Positions 17,452-26,700 of a stretch of 64,000 nt of DNA are shown here, piece by piece. Made by a program: the position numbers and the translations under genes. The first letter of the stretch is position 1. Every line of letters begins with the position of its first letter. Origin of the DNA: Jannaschia pagri (lineage in GTDB: Bacteria; Pseudomonadota; Alphaproteobacteria; Rhodobacterales; Rhodobacteraceae); contig NZ_BPFH01000005.1 of assembly GCF_019655435.1 (NCBI RefSeq), forward strand, positions 310,001 through 374,000, read 5' to 3'. The notes below the pieces were generated by a model that worked only from the letters and a program-made list of their open reading frames with translations, was not told where the DNA came from and did not search any database.

Positions 17452-17694
17452 ATGGCAATGCAGGCGCAGGAGATCGAAGATCTGATCCGGGCAACCTTTC
17501 CCCAGGCCAAGATCACGATCACAGATCTCGCAGGCGACGGAAACCACTATGCCGCCGAAGTCGAAGACGAGAGCTTTCGCGGCAAATCCCGCGTCGCACA
17601 GCAGCGGGCCGTCTATGCCGCGCTCAAGGGCAAGATGGATGGCAGCCATGGGGAACTTCACGCCCTGGCCCTCACGACACGTGCGCCGGCATGA
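17452..17694 (+). CDS. bolA: BolA family protein
   Basis: The 80-residue class II KH-like protein shows EIEDLIRATFPQAKI, DGNHYAAEV and SRVAQQRAVYAALKGKM, with the terminal LHALALTT containing the conserved His that helps bind a shared [2Fe-2S] cluster. BolA pairs with the CGFS-type glutaredoxin encoded 270 bp downstream to sense or traffic iron-sulfur clusters. AGGAGA precedes the ATG at 17452 by seven bases; a second ATG two codons later is also possible. The stop overlaps the next gene by 4 bp. Confidence 0.93.
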   Translation: MAMQAQEIEDLIRATFPQAKITITDLAGDGNHYAAEVEDESFRGKSRVAQQRAVYAALKGKMDGSHGELHALALTTRAPA

Positions 17695-17945
17695 CCAGCC
17701 TCGCCGCCGTCTGTGCAGGTCTGATCCTGGCAATTCTTGTGGCCCGCGCCGTTTGGATCCTGCGCCAAGAGGCGGCCCAAGACGATGGCGGGCGCCCCCG
17801 TGGCATTGACCCGGGCACCGGCTACACCGAAGTGACATCTGACTATTCATCGGGTGTGGGCGGCGGCAATCAATTGACCAGCCGCATCCCTCGCGATCCC
17901 CAGGAATACGCCCGCAGCTTTGTGCCGCGGCGCGACCGCAACTAA
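17691..17945 (+). CDS. Small single-pass membrane protein between bolA and grxD
   Basis: The 84-residue protein has one N-terminal membrane helix (about residues 4-24) and a polar, Gly-rich tail with GTGYTEVTSDYSSGVGGGN. The tail is probably cytoplasmic. It is coupled to bolA by an ATGA overlap and lies 21 bp before grxD, so the three are probably co-transcribed. I do not recognise the family. Confidence 0.68.
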   Translation: MTSLAAVCAGLILAILVARAVWILRQEAAQDDGGRPRGIDPGTGYTEVTSDYSSGVGGGNQLTSRIPRDPQEYARSFVPRRDRN

Positions 17946-17966
17946 GAACCCCCAGGAGGCGATCCC

Positions 17967-18341
17967 ATGACGGACGCAACGACCGACGCCCAGGCGCAAA
18001 TTGACGAGATGGTGAAAGGCACCGATGTGGTGCTGTTCATGAAGGGCACCAAATCCATGCCCCAATGCGGCTTTTCCAGCCGCGTCGCCGGTGTCCTGAA
18101 TTACATGGCCATCGACTATTCGGACGTGAACGTGCTGGCCGATGAGGCGATCCGCCAGGGTATCAAAGACTACAGCGATTGGCCGACGATCCCCCAGCTT
18201 TACGTCAAGGGCGAGTTTGTCGGCGGGTGCGATATCATCACCGAAATGACGCTGTCGGGTGAGTTGGACACCATGCTGGAGGCCAATGGGATCGGTTTCG
18301 ACAAGGAAGCCGCCGACAAGATCCGGGAAGCCAACGGCTAA
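17967..18341 (+). CDS. grxD: Monothiol glutaredoxin Grx4/GrxD
   Basis: The 124-residue protein is a CGFS-type glutaredoxin: [15 protein letters not shown] with the active cysteine Cys34, then [20 protein letters not shown] with the cis-Pro and glutathione-binding GGCD. Such proteins hold a [2Fe-2S] cluster with glutathione and pass it on, often with BolA as partner. An AGGAGG site is placed before the ATG at 17967. A bidirectional terminator follows. Confidence 0.96.
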   Translation: MTDATTDAQAQIDEMVKGTDVVLFMKGTKSMPQCGFSSRVAGVLNYMAIDYSDVNVLADEAIRQGIKDYSDWPTIPQLYVKGEFVGGCDIITEMTLSGELDTMLEANGIGFDKEAADKIREANG

Positions 18342-18362
18342 CCGGCGTCGCGCCACCTATCA

Positions 18363-18402
18363 AAAAAGCAAGGCCGGTCCAGTGGGGCCGGCCTTTGTGT
18401 TT
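18363..18402. terminator. Bidirectional terminator
   Basis: A perfect 8-bp stem (AAGGCCGG at 18370-18377 with CCGGCCTT at 18388-18395) is flanked by an A-run on the left and TTTGTGTTT on the right. Read on plus it ends grxD; read on minus it gives GCTTTTTT and ends the 43-residue gene after der. Confidence 0.75.
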
Positions 18403-18423
18403 CAGATCAGGCTGAGCATCGGG

Positions 18424-18555
18424 TCAGGTCGTCAGCACGCTTGCCATCGCGACACAGATCCCGAGCACGGCGACAATTACAACGACCCAATCGAGATCCC
18501 CCCGCCGCGGCTGGGGGGTGCGGTCTGTATCTTGGTCGGTCGGTGTACTTGGCAT
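18424..18555 (-). CDS. 43-residue membrane protein downstream of der
   Basis: A 44-codon frame starts at an ATG at 18555 with GGAG eight bases upstream. The product begins MPSTPTDQDTDRTPQPRRGD, then a hydrophobic helix of about 20 residues (LDWVVVIVAVLGICVAMASV) and ends LTT. A polar N-terminus with a basic RR before a single C-terminal helix is a typical layout for a tail-anchored mini-protein. It lies 100 bp after the der stop on the same strand, and the bidirectional terminator follows directly. It is shorter than most gene callers accept. Function is unknown. Confidence 0.65.
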   Translation of the reverse strand: MPSTPTDQDTDRTPQPRRGDLDWVVVIVAVLGICVAMASVLTT

Positions 18556-18655
18556 GTCAACGGCTCCATCGGGGATGCCAAGACTATGTCAGAACACCCG
18601 CCGTTCCGTGAGCCCTACCTACCTAAAACTCAAGTAAAACGAGAGAGATAGCGCA

Positions 18656-20107
18656 CTAGTCCTTGCGGCGCCCTTCGACGTGCTTGCGCAACCGTGACGC
18701 TTGGACCCGCTTGCGTCCCTTGTAGGGGTTTGCATCCCCCTGCCCGCGCATGTGCAAGCGGATCGGGGTTCCCGGCATGTCAAAGTCTTCGCGCAACCCA
18801 TTGATCAGATAGCGATTGTACGCATCCGGAACCAAATCGGGGTGCGAGCACATCACCACAAATCCCGGGGGACGCGTTTTGACCTGGGTCATGTAACGCA
18901 GCTTGATCCGGCGACCCTGGGGCGCGGGCGGTGGATGCTGTTCCAGCATCCCCGTCAGCCAGCGGTTGAGGGACGCCGTTGGAACCCGGCGGTTCCAGAC
19001 CTCGTGGGCTTTCAAGATCGCCCCATGCAACCGGTCCATACCCCTGCCCGTCTTGGCAGAGACCGTCACCAGGGGCGCGCCTCGCAGCTGGGGCAACAAC
19101 CGCTCAAACGCCTCTTTCAACTGCGCGAGCTTCTCCTGGCGGTTCTCTTCCAAGTCCCACTTGTTGACGCCAACAACGACGGCCCGCCCCTCGCGGGCGG
19201 CCAGATCCGCGATGCGCAGGTCTTGTTGCTCAAACGGAATGTCAGCATCCAGCAGGACCACCACGACCTCGGCGAACTTCACCGCGCGCAGACCATCGCT
19301 GACCGACAGTTTTTCCAGCTTTTCGGTGACCTTCGCCCGTTTGCGCATGCCCGCGGTGTCGAACAATCGCGTCGGCACCCCATCCCAGTCGAAACTGAGG
19401 GCAATGGAATCACGCGTGATCCCCGCCTCCGGTCCGGTCAAAAGACGATCTTCCCCGATGATGCGGTTGATCAGCGTCGACTTCCCTGCGTTTGGGCGCC
19501 CTACGACGGCGATCTTGAGCGGACGCTTGGCTGTCGGCGCCCAATCGGCCTCCTCGCCCAGATCGTCCTCATCAATCCCAACATCGGCTTCGGCCTCATC
19601 GTCCGGCGCCACATGGGCGTCGATCAAGGGACGCAGGGCGGCGGCCAGGTCGGCCATCCCTTCGCCGTGCTCCGCACTCAGCCCGATCACGTCGCCCAAG
19701 CCAAGGCTAAACGCCTCGAACATACCGGCCTCGCCCAAACGCCCCTCAGCCTTATTGGCGGCCAGCAGGACCTGCCCACCGCGCCGCCGGAGGATGTCGG
19801 CAAAGACCTGGTCCGTCGGCGTCACACCATCGCGCGCGTCAATCACGAAGAGGGCCGCATCGGCCATGTCCACCGCCCGTTCGGTCAAACGGCGCATGCG
19901 TCCCTGAAGGCTGTCGTCGGTGGCCTCTTCTAAGCCAGCGGTATCCACGACCGTGAACTTCAGATCGCCCAGCCGCGCGGCCCCTTCGCGCAAATCGCGG
20001 GTCACGCCGGGTTGGTCGTCAACCAGCGCGAGGCGCTTGCCAACCAAGCGATTGAACAGGGTGGATTTGCCGACGTTGGGGCGTCCGACGATGGCGAGGG
20101 TGAACAT
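18656..20107 (-). CDS. der: Ribosome biogenesis GTPase Der (EngA)
   Basis: The 483-residue protein has tandem GTPase domains and a KH-like C-terminus. The first P-loop is GRPNVGKST (residues 8-16) with DTAG and NKAE; the second is GRPNAGKST near 208 with [11 protein letters not shown] and NKWD. An acidic linker near residues 170-195 joins them. Der is required for 50S subunit assembly. The C-terminal [21 protein letters not shown] is strongly basic. It is last in the conserved yfgM-bamB-der order, 66 bp after bamB. Confidence 0.97.
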   Translation of the reverse strand: MFTLAIVGRPNVGKSTLFNRLVGKRLALVDDQPGVTRDLREGAARLGDLKFTVVDTAGLEEATDDSLQGRMRRLTERAVDMADAALFVIDARDGVTPTDQVFADILRRRGGQVLLAANKAEGRLGEAGMFEAFSLGLGDVIGLSAEHGEGMADLAAALRPLIDAHVAPDDEAEADVGIDEDDLGEEADWAPTAKRPLKIAVVGRPNAGKSTLINRIIGEDRLLTGPEAGITRDSIALSFDWDGVPTRLFDTAGMRKRAKVTEKLEKLSVSDGLRAVKFAEVVVVLLDADIPFEQQDLRIADLAAREGRAVVVGVNKWDLEENRQEKLAQLKEAFERLLPQLRGAPLVTVSAKTGRGMDRLHGAILKAHEVWNRRVPTASLNRWLTGMLEQHPPPAPQGRRIKLRYMTQVKTRPPGFVVMCSHPDLVPDAYNRYLINGLREDFDMPGTPIRLHMRGQGDANPYKGRKRVQASRLRKHVEGRRKD

Positions 20108-20173
20108 GGCAGGGTGTCCCGAAGATCAAGCGCGGCGTTTAGCTGACCCAATCCGAAAGGGAAAGGCCACAGC

Positions 20174-21496
20174 TTAGCGGTACGCGTGCAAAACGCCCTC
20201 ACGGCTGACCAAATAGAGGGCATCGCCGAACGCGATGGGCCTGGACGCCGCCCCACCGGGGATCTCAGCCTGCGCCGTCAACCGCCCATCGGTCGGGTCA
20301 AAGCCCCTCAGCAAACCGTCAGAGGACGCGACCCAAAGGCGTCCACCCGCAAGGACTGGGCCAAAATGGACATAGATTCCCTGACGCCGAACCAGGCGGC
20401 GGTTCACATAATAGGGCAAGTCTGCGCGCCAAATGGGCGCGCCGCTCTCGGCGTCCAGGCGGACCAACTGGGCACGGTCTGTCACCGCGAACACCGACCC
20501 ACCGGCGAGCGTCATGGGGCTGACCGCCCCATCATCCGCCGTCCAAACCCGGTTGCCCGAGGATTGCTCCAACGCGACGATGCGGCCTGCCGAGGTCCCG
20601 GCATAGACCAAGTCACCGTCCACGACGGGATCCCCGGTGATGTCGCCTACGAAACTGGCTGCGAAGCCGCGCCGCTGGCCCGAGACGGAGCTTCCCCAAA
20701 CGCGGATGCCAGACCGTTGGAGGGTGGCAACAAGTTCGCCGTTGGCGAAGGGGAAAATTGCCAACCGTCCAGCCACGGCGGGCGCGGGCGCAGTAGCCGT
20801 CGCGGCATTGGCCGCCCCAGCCTGGATGTCCCATTGGATCCGGCCCGTTTCCACGTCCAAAGCCCAGGCCCGATTGTCGCGGCTGACCACATAGACCAGG
20901 CCGTTGGCGACTTTTGGCGAGGTGATTGGCGCATCCAGGCGCTGCACCCAGCGTTCATTCCCAGAGGCCGCATCAATCGCGTGCAGCTCTCCGAACCCCG
21001 TCGTGGCGAAGAGAGTCCCGCCCACGACCGCCAGCCCGCCACCAGAGGCTTCGGCCTCGTCCTCCGACGGGGGCACCAGGCTGCGGGACCAAACGGTTGC
21101 CCCGCTCAGGGCCGTTGCCGTCACGCGCGATGCGCTGTCGAGGGTATAGAGTTGCGTCCCGTCCGAAACTGGATCTGCGCTCAAACGCTGTCGGCGGCTG
21201 TCTCCCGCGCCGATGTCGCTGGACCAGATGCGCTGCGGGCTTGCTGACAAACTCGCATGGGCCGGGTTGTTCTCGGCGTTGCCGACCCGCATGGGCCAGG
21301 CCGACAGACGTTGGGGCGCAGCAAGGCTGAGCGGGACGGCTTCTCCGGAAACGTCCGTCGCGGCTTCGGCGATGACGCTGCCAATGTCGCCGCTGCGCAC
21401 TGGAAGCCGTTCGCCTGGCAGTATTTCTTCACGCTCGGCGCAGGCCGCCAGAGCCAACAGAGAGCCGCCAAGGACCAATCGTACCAAAACCGTCAT
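20174..21496 (-). CDS. bamB: PQQ-like beta-propeller lipoprotein, BamB-like
   Basis: The 440-residue protein has a lipoprotein signal (LLALAACAE, Cys19). Repeated PQQ-type propeller blades follow, with recurring patterns such as LDAESGAPIWRADL, LEQSSGNRVWTADDG and IDAASGNERWVQRL. BamB is the propeller subunit of the BAM complex that inserts outer-membrane beta-barrel proteins. The yfgM-bamB-der order supports the name. The region before the propeller (residues 20-75) is longer than in enterobacterial BamB. Confidence 0.88.
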   Translation of the reverse strand: MTVLVRLVLGGSLLALAACAEREEILPGERLPVRSGDIGSVIAEAATDVSGEAVPLSLAAPQRLSAWPMRVGNAENNPAHASLSASPQRIWSSDIGAGDSRRQRLSADPVSDGTQLYTLDSASRVTATALSGATVWSRSLVPPSEDEAEASGGGLAVVGGTLFATTGFGELHAIDAASGNERWVQRLDAPITSPKVANGLVYVVSRDNRAWALDVETGRIQWDIQAGAANAATATAPAPAVAGRLAIFPFANGELVATLQRSGIRVWGSSVSGQRRGFAASFVGDITGDPVVDGDLVYAGTSAGRIVALEQSSGNRVWTADDGAVSPMTLAGGSVFAVTDRAQLVRLDAESGAPIWRADLPYYVNRRLVRRQGIYVHFGPVLAGGRLWVASSDGLLRGFDPTDGRLTAQAEIPGGAASRPIAFGDALYLVSREGVLHAYR

Positions 21497-21543
21497 TTAG
21501 GCGAGCCCCCTCATCCTGCCCGTTTCACCCTGTCCGGTTCTCA

Positions 21544-22203
21544 TCACGCCGGGTCAGGCGAAACGCCCAGGGCAACCATCAACTGCGCGGCACGGCTGCG
21601 CAAGCTTTGGGTTGTCTCCGCATCCTCCGACAGAACTCGCAGCAAGGTCACGGCTGTCGCAACGTCATCAGCGCGAATCGCGGCCAATGCCTGCTGCTCA
21701 AGGGCCAACCCCCGGAACGGCGCGCCAGGTGCTGCCAGTTCATCCAAAATCGCGCCGTCGCGGGCAACGTCGCCCGTGCCGCCGAGACCCATGACCTTGA
21801 TCAAAGCCAGATGCCGATAGACGGCGTCCTGACCGGGCCGGTCCGCCAAGGCCAAAAGCGCATCCCGGGCGGCCGTGGTATCGCCCGCATCACCTGACTG
21901 GACAGCTGTGGTCGTCAGCAGGGTTTTGATCGTAGATTGATCCTCGCCGGACGTCGGGACATCCGCCAACGCAGCGCGCCGCGCCTCCATGTCGGACGCC
22001 GAGAGTGCCGACAGGACAGCATCGCCAAAGCCCTGTGCGCGCTGGGATTCCTGCGATTTCTGCCATTCGTTCCAAGCCGTACCACCGACGATGGCAACGA
22101 CGGCCAAGGCAGGCACCCAGCCCCAGCGGCGAAACAGCCCATACAGGCGGTCGCGACGGACCTCTTCGGTCACCTCGTCGATGAAGCTTTCCTGGTTCGA
22201 CAT
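21544..22203 (-). CDS. YfgM-like membrane-anchored TPR protein
   Basis: The 219-residue protein begins MSNQESFIDEVTEEVRRDRL, has one membrane helix (about residues 27-45, WVPALAVVAIVGGTAW) and then a helical periplasmic domain with TPR-like features. This is the YfgM/Tol-Pal-like family, linked to the Sec translocon and periplasmic chaperones. The ATG at 22203 fits the family start. It lies 47 bp before bamB on the minus strand and leads the yfgM-bamB-der operon. Confidence 0.88.
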   Translation of the reverse strand: MSNQESFIDEVTEEVRRDRLYGLFRRWGWVPALAVVAIVGGTAWNEWQKSQESQRAQGFGDAVLSALSASDMEARRAALADVPTSGEDQSTIKTLLTTTAVQSGDAGDTTAARDALLALADRPGQDAVYRHLALIKVMGLGGTGDVARDGAILDELAAPGAPFRGLALEQQALAAIRADDVATAVTLLRVLSEDAETTQSLRSRAAQLMVALGVSPDPA

Positions 22204-22369
22204 TGGACGATCCCCCACGCAGTGGCCGCTGTCTAACGGGTTCAGAACCAAGGGCCAAGCCGCAATGGACCTGCCGCGTTCCTGGGCTTGTCTGCGCTCA
22301 AACGCACAACCATGTCTCACGACAAATCGCTTGCCTCAAAAAAATGGAGGCGTAGTGACTTTTTGAAAT

Positions 22370-22387
22370 CTAAACCGAACGGTTTAG
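22370..22387. promoter_or_regulatory. Perfect 18-bp operator-like palindrome upstream of RND genes
   Basis: CTAAACCG-AA-CGGTTTAG is a perfect inverted repeat with a 2-bp spacer, 60 bp ahead of the membrane-fusion gene. The form is typical of TetR/AcrR operators on RND pump genes. A TTGAAA hexamer at 22363-22368 is just upstream, so bound repressor would cover the promoter. No TetR gene is in the window. Confidence 0.6.
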
Positions 22388-22446
22388 CGTATTTAGACTA
22401 AGTTGATCGCTGCTGCTCGCGGTCGGACGTCTTCTGAGGTGCTTTC

Positions 22447-23793
22447 ATGCGTATCTTCTCCATTGTGACCGCAATCTTGGTGTGCGTCGCGCTGTTTTTC
22501 GTTGTCCTGCAACGGGACACGCTCCTGAGTGCAGCCCGCAGCATCGGCTCCGACGCACCAGAAGAGGACGCAGCAACCGCAGAGGCCCCCGAAACGCAAG
22601 AACCCGTCGCCATCGCCACGCTCGAGGCAGAGGAAGGCGTGACCGCCGTCTCCGTGGTCGCCTTGCGGTCGACGGCGCGTGAGGTCCCGGACGCCGTCAT
22701 GGTGCGCGGCCAGTCGGAGGCGGCGCGGAGCGTTGTGGTCCAGGCAGAGACCTCCGGCATCGTCATCTCGGAGCCTTTGCGGAAAGGCGCCTTCGTCGAA
22801 GCGGGCCAAACCCTGTGCGAAATCGACCCGGGGTCCCGTGGCGCCTCCCTCGCTGAAGCGGAGGCGCGATTGGCGGAGGCCCGCGCGCGGGTCCCCGAGG
22901 CGGAGGCTCGCATCCCCCAGGCCCGCGCAACCGTGGTTGAGGCAGAGGCCCGGTTGGAAGAGGCCCGCATCAATCAAAACGCGGCCAGTCGCCTGTCGCA
23001 GGGCGGCTTTGCCTCTGACACGCGCGTGGCCAACGCGGATGCAGCACTCCGGTCCGCCGAAGCGGCCGTGACAGCGGCGCAAACCGGGCTGGAAACCGTG
23101 CAGGCCGGGATCGAGTCGGCCTTGGCGGGGATCGAAGCCGCCGAAGCCTCTGTCGAACGGGCGCGGCTGGATATTGAACAACTCACCGTCGAAGCGCCCT
23201 TTGCCGGGTTGCTCGAAACCGACACGGCGGAGTTGGGAAGCCTCTTGCAAGCAGGCGCGCCGGGATCCGCAGATTGCGCCACGATCGTGCAACTTGATCC
23301 GATGAAACTGGTTGGGTTCGTCCCCGAAGCCCAGGTCGACCGCATCACCCTTGGCGCAATGGCCGGTGCCCGGCTCGCCTCCGGCACGGAAACGACTGGC
23401 GAGGTCACCTTTGTCAGCCGCTCCGCCGATGATCTGACCCGCACGTTCCGGGTCGAAGTCACGGTCGATAACGAGGATCTGGCGATCCGCGATGGCCAGA
23501 CGGCGGAAATCCTGATCCAGACCGCAGCCACGGTCGCCCATCTGGTCCCGGCATCCGCGCTAACGCTGAACGATCAGGGATCGCTGGGCCTGCGCATGAT
23601 CGAAGACGGAATCGCGGCCTTCACGCCCGTCACCTTGGTCCGCGATACTGTGGACGGGGTCTACCTGTCCGGCCTGCCGGAGACCTTGGACATCATCATC
23701 GTCGGTCAAGAATATGTAACAGACGGTGTTGCCGTCAGCCCGACCTATGAGACGCTCGAGTCGTTAGACGCCAGCCAGGAGGCAACCCAATGA
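22447..23793 (+). CDS. RND efflux periplasmic adaptor (membrane fusion) subunit
   Basis: The 448-residue protein has an N-terminal membrane helix (about residues 4-22), an acidic Pro/Glu-rich linker, a lipoyl/barrel-sandwich half (VQAETSGIVISEPLRKGAFVEAGQ), and a long alpha-hairpin of EAR-A repeats at about residues 135-245. The second lipoyl half is LTVEAPFAGLLE, followed by beta-barrel domains. It links the inner-membrane pump to an outer-membrane channel. The stop overlaps the permease start by 4 bp. No TolC-type gene is nearby, so a remote channel is likely used. Confidence 0.94.
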   Translation: MRIFSIVTAILVCVALFFVVLQRDTLLSAARSIGSDAPEEDAATAEAPETQEPVAIATLEAEEGVTAVSVVALRSTAREVPDAVMVRGQSEAARSVVVQAETSGIVISEPLRKGAFVEAGQTLCEIDPGSRGASLAEAEARLAEARARVPEAEARIPQARATVVEAEARLEEARINQNAASRLSQGGFASDTRVANADAALRSAEAAVTAAQTGLETVQAGIESALAGIEAAEASVERARLDIEQLTVEAPFAGLLETDTAELGSLLQAGAPGSADCATIVQLDPMKLVGFVPEAQVDRITLGAMAGARLASGTETTGEVTFVSRSADDLTRTFRVEVTVDNEDLAIRDGQTAEILIQTAATVAHLVPASALTLNDQGSLGLRMIEDGIAAFTPVTLVRDTVDGVYLSGLPETLDIIIVGQEYVTDGVAVSPTYETLESLDASQEATQ

Positions 23794-26700
23794 CCGGTAT
23801 CATTGACTGGGCCGCTGGCCGTGCCCGCATGGTTCTGGCCTTCGTCATTCTTTCTGTGGTCGCAGGTGTCGTCGCCTATGTCTCGCTGCCCAAGGAAGGC
23901 GAGCCGGATATCGACATCCCCGGCATCTTCGTCAGCGTGCCCTTCGCCGGGATCAGCGCGTCTGACGCAGAAAAGCTGCTTGTCAAACCCATGGAAACCG
24001 AGCTGAAGGAGGTCGACGGCCTCAAAGAAATGACGGCCACAGCCTCAGAAGGGTTTGCCGGCGTCTTCCTGGAGTTCGAGTTCGGCTGGGACAAGGCCGC
24101 GACCATCGCCGATGTGCGCGATAAGATGAACAATGCCGAGGCTGATTTCCCCAGCGGCGCCGACCAATACATCATTGACGAGATCAACTTCTCAGAGTTC
24201 CCGATCCTGATCATCTCGCTGTCTGGCCAAGCGCCGGAACGGACGTTGTTGCGTCTGGCCAATGACATGCAGGACGCTCTCGAAGGCATGCCTGCCATCC
24301 TAGAGGCTGGCCTGGCCGGTCACCGGGATGAGATGCTGGAGGTGCTGATCGACCCCCTCGCGCTAGAGGCCTATAACGTCACCGCCGGTGAGTTGATCAA
24401 CGTCGTGACCAACAACAACATGCTAGTCGCGACCGGCGCTGTGGAGACCGACTCCGGCGCTTTCCCGGTCAAAATCCCAGGGTCCTTTGATGACACCACC
24501 GACGTCTATGCCCTGCCCGTGAAGACCGATGGGGACCGGATCATCACGCTGGGCGATCTGGCGACGATCAATCTGACGTTTGAGGACCGGCTCGGCACGG
24601 CACGCTATAATGGCGACAGCACTGTGGCCTTGCAGGTGGTGAAGCGTAAAGGCTTCAACATCATCGATACCGCCGCCGAGGTTCGCGCCCTGGTGGACGA
24701 AACTGTCGCCGGTTGGCCGACGGAGCTGCAACAGGCTGTCGACGTGGAAGTCACCCTAGATCAATCGCGCACGGTGCGGTCCATGGTCAGCCAGCTTGAA
24801 GGCTCCGTCCTGACAGCCATTGCCCTCGTTATGATCGTGGTGCTGGCGGCGCTCGGCACCCGCTCCGCACTTTTGGTGGGGTTCGCGATTCCGACGTCGT
24901 TCCTGCTCAGCTTTGCGCTGATGGGGGCGCTCGGCTTGACGATCTCGAATATTGTGATGTTCGGCCTCATCTTAGCGGTGGGTATGCTGGTGGATGGCGC
25001 AATCGTGGTGGTCGAATACGCCGACAAACGCATCCAGGAAGGCTCCGGCCCCATGGCCGCCTATACCGAGGCTGCGAAGCGCATGTTCTGGCCGGTCGTG
25101 TCCTCCACGGCGACGACGCTTTGCGCCTTTCTGCCCATGCTGTTCTGGCCAGGCGTCCCAGGTGAGTTCATGGGGATGCTGCCGGTCACGCTGATTTTCG
25201 TGCTCTCGGCGTCCCTGATCGTGGCCTTGGTGTACCTGCCCGTTCTGGGGGGTGTCATGGGCCGGATCAGCCGCACGATTGGCGGCGCATCCGGTTGGAT
25301 GCGGGCCAAGCTGCCTTGGATCATACGGGCGATCCTCACGATTGGCGCGGCATGGCTGATGATCGTGTCGATCCTGGTTACCTTGAACCCATTGCTGCTG
25401 TTTCCGGAGGCCAACGACGTCACTTTCCTCATGATGGTGCCGGGCGCTGCGGGCTTTGTGCTCAGCTGCTTGATCCTGTCGGCCTGCATGGGGTCGGTCA
25501 CATGGCACCGCACGCAAAAGCGCATCACCTCGGGCTACCGGCGCAGCATGTTCGGACATCTGGTCCACCTCATCGTCGGCAATCCGCTCGGACCTATCGC
25601 CGCCGTGGGGATCGTTGGTGCATCGGTGTTTGTGACGTTCTTTGTCCTTCTGCCCAACAACTTCAAAGGCGTCGAATTCTTCGTCGAATCGGAACTTGAA
25701 GCCGCAAACATCTACGTGCGCGCGCGGGGCAACCTGTCTTTGACCGAGAAAGACCGGCTCTTGCGCCAAGCCGAAGAGATGGTCTTGGCCACGCCTGGCA
25801 TCCAATCTGCTTTCGCCTTTGCGGGCGACGGGGGCCTGAACTCCGGCGGCCCGGGCGCGGCGGGCGGCCCGAGCGACACCATCGGCCAGATCCAGATTGA
25901 GATGGTCCCCTGGGAAGATCGCCCGACCGTTCCAAACCCTTGGTTCGACATCTACGGATACACGGTGAACACCCAGGTCGTTGACCCAGCCTTCGACGGA
26001 GATGCCATCGCCGATGAAGTCCTGGCGCGGCTGCGCACGATCCCTGGGATCAAAGTCGACCTCAGCGCCAACGACCGGGGTCCGGCCCAGGGCAAGCCCG
26101 TCCACCTCCGCCTGCGCGGCGACAACTGGCAGGAGCTTCAGGCCGCGACACGCACCATGGGGGAGGTCTTTGCCGAGACGCCCGGCTTAATCGATTTGGA
26201 AGATACGCTCCCCTTGCCCGGCATCGACTGGGAAATCGACGTGGACGTGGAAAAGGCGGGCCGCTTTGGCGCGGACGTGGCCACAGTGGGCGCCATGGTC
26301 CAACTTGTTACGCGCGGTATTCTGCTCGACACGATGCGGGTGGACACATCCGACGATGAGATCGAGATCCGTGTGCGCCTGCCCGAAGAGGACCGCGTTC
26401 TGTCCACGCTCGACACGCTGCGCGTGCGGACCGATGACGGCCTCGTGCCTTTGGCAAACTTCATCGAGCGGCGACCCGTGCCCCAGCTTGCACAGATCGA
26501 CCGCGTGGATGCGGTGCGTTTCTTTGATGTGAAGGCCGATGTGCGCACTGGCCTGAGCATCGTGCGAGGGACCGATCCGTCAACGGTGGACAGTGAAACG
26601 CCAGAGACCTTTGACGTTGGATTTGGACGTCTACTGACCGAAGAAGAGGCGACCGATTTCATCGGCGAGCTCGTTCTGCGGCTCTATTCCCCTAAATCAG

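Noticed and set aside
18701-19933. Long open frame (410 codons) antisense to der
   Set aside because: It mirrors der codon bias on the opposite strand; no ribosome site, no motifs, and der is certain.
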